A stretch of DNA of 6,050 nucleotides from Candidatus Accumulibacter vicinus (lineage in GTDB: Bacteria; Pseudomonadota; Gammaproteobacteria; Burkholderiales; Rhodocyclaceae). Both the position numbers and the translations under genes were made by a program. Below the pieces are notes generated by a model, which was given only the letters and a program-made list of their open reading frames with translations, had not been told where the DNA came from and searched no databases. The stretch is taken from positions 1 to 6,050 of the forward strand of contig DIME01000078.1 in NCBI GenBank assembly GCA_002425405.1, written 5' to 3'. Each line of letters starts with the position of its first letter. Position 1 is the stretch's first letter. Shown in pieces: positions 5,582 through 6,050 of the stretch.

Positions 5582-6050
5582 GTGAGGAAAAATTCGACGC
5601 CAGACCTGTTTGGTGACCTGCTCGACGCGCCAGCGGCACCGCCAGCCGTACCGCCGCCGTCGGCAGTGCTGCCGTCTGGCGACGACGACGACAGCATCCT
5701 GCTGCACGATTCGGCAGCGCGCGACTATCTGGAGTATGCGATCGCGGTGGTCAAGGGTCGCGCCCTGCCGGATGTCAAGGACGGGCTGAAACCGGTGCAG
5801 CGCCGCGTCCTCTTCGCAATGCGCGAACTCGGATTGTCGGCGACCGCCAAACCGGTCAAGTCGGCGCGCGTTGTCGGTGACGTGATCGGCAAGTATCACC
5901 CGCACGGCGACACCTCGGCGTACGACGCGATGGTGCGGGTGGCGCAGCCGTTCATGCTGCGCTACCCGCTGGTCGATGGCCAGGGCAATTTCGGATCGCG
6001 TGACGGCGACAACGCCGCGGCGATGCGCTACACCGAAGCGCGCCTGACGC
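5582..6050 (+). CDS. parC: DNA topoisomerase IV subunit A, ParC (partial, C-terminus off the right edge)
   Basis: ParC cuts and rejoins DNA in topoisomerase IV (ParC2ParE2), which unlinks daughter chromosomes. The first 156 codons are present, about a fifth of the usual 740-780. After a non-conserved acidic, Pro/Ala-rich leader (residues 1-38, with PAAPPAVPPPS and DDDD), the family sequence begins: YLEYAIAVVKGRALPDVKDG (49-68) and KPVQRR (70-75). The DNA-gate helix GKYHPHGDTSAYDAMV (103-118) follows, then DGQGNFGSRDGD (132-143), then AAAMRYTEARLT with active-site tyrosine Y150. QGNFGSRDGD and TEARL favour beta-type ParC over GyrA, though GyrA shares much of this region. At the sites equivalent to E. 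coli Ser80 and Glu84 it has T111 and D115. The GTG start has only a weak GAGAG about 10 bases upstream. No better in-frame start exists before the conserved region. Confidence 0.93.
   Translation, partial: MRKNSTPDLFGDLLDAPAAPPAVPPPSAVLPSGDDDDSILLHDSAARDYLEYAIAVVKGRALPDVKDGLKPVQRRVLFAMRELGLSATAKPVKSARVVGDVIGKYHPHGDTSAYDAMVRVAQPFMLRYPLVDGQGNFGSRDGDNAAAMRYTEARLT

Noticed and set aside
5328..5585. An 85-codon plus-strand frame ending at GTGA on the parC start
   Set aside because: It has mixed codon use including several AGA codons, no recognised domain, and overlaps the parE-like remnant in other frames. It is kept only as a finding about the parC start.
5338..5697. A 119-codon minus-strand frame across the parC start
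   Set aside because: It is antisense to the well-supported parC N-terminus, and its Ser/Gly/Ala-rich sequence is a frame shadow.
1..6050. CRISPR arrays, tRNA or rRNA genes, riboswitches, toxin-antitoxin pairs, or a new multi-gene defence system
   Set aside because: No spaced repeats, cloverleaf, rRNA motif or recognised riboswitch core was seen. The single Uma2 gene has no visible partner, so no system can be claimed.

Overview
The window is high in G+C (about 65% in acnB, from a few hand-counted lines) and carries housekeeping genes with betaproteobacterial character. AcnB is close to the E. coli type along its whole length. ParC has the QGNFGSRDGD...AAAMRYTEARL signature seen in beta-type ParC. 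The most likely source is a Rhodocyclales-like betaproteobacterium (Accumulibacter/Dechloromonas neighbourhood). That placement is inference from protein character, not a computed phylogeny.

Layout, left to right. (1) Positions 1-1206, minus strand: the first 402 codons of miaB, a tRNA methylthiotransferase; the C-terminus runs off the left edge. (2) 1207-1343: a short intergenic stretch with two adjacent hairpins, one GC-rich and one made of two GTCATGAC palindromes; the second overlaps the stop codon of the next gene. (3) 1344-1700, minus strand: a 118-residue protein of unknown function, with a near-consensus sigma70 promoter placed so that its mRNA should be leaderless. (4) 1701-1835: a divergent control region. 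(5) 1836-4442, plus strand: complete acnB (aconitase B of the TCA cycle), GTG start, good Shine-Dalgarno, followed by a strong intrinsic terminator at 4470-4512.

(6) 4592-5071, plus strand: an AT-rich gene (about 40% G+C) for a Uma2/DUF820 nuclease-fold protein, clearly foreign in composition. (7) 5072-5581: about 510 bases without an intact gene that read as a scar. They hold a frameshifted C-terminal remnant of what looks like an IS66-type transposase (minus strand), a promoter-like palindrome, a pair of hairpins, and a decayed piece matching the 3' end of parE (plus strand). (8) 5582-6050, plus strand: the first 156 codons of parC (topoisomerase IV subunit A), including the active-site tyrosine; it runs off the right edge.

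The complete or edge-truncated genes form three independent housekeeping functions (tRNA modification, TCA cycle, chromosome decatenation), not one pathway. The most informative part is 4513-5581. It looks like a former parE-parC junction where most of parE is gone and an accessory cargo (Uma2 gene plus IS debris) now sits. I did not find a convincing new multi-gene system. The best leads are the parE remnant, the predicted leaderless promoter and the double GTCATGAC hairpin.
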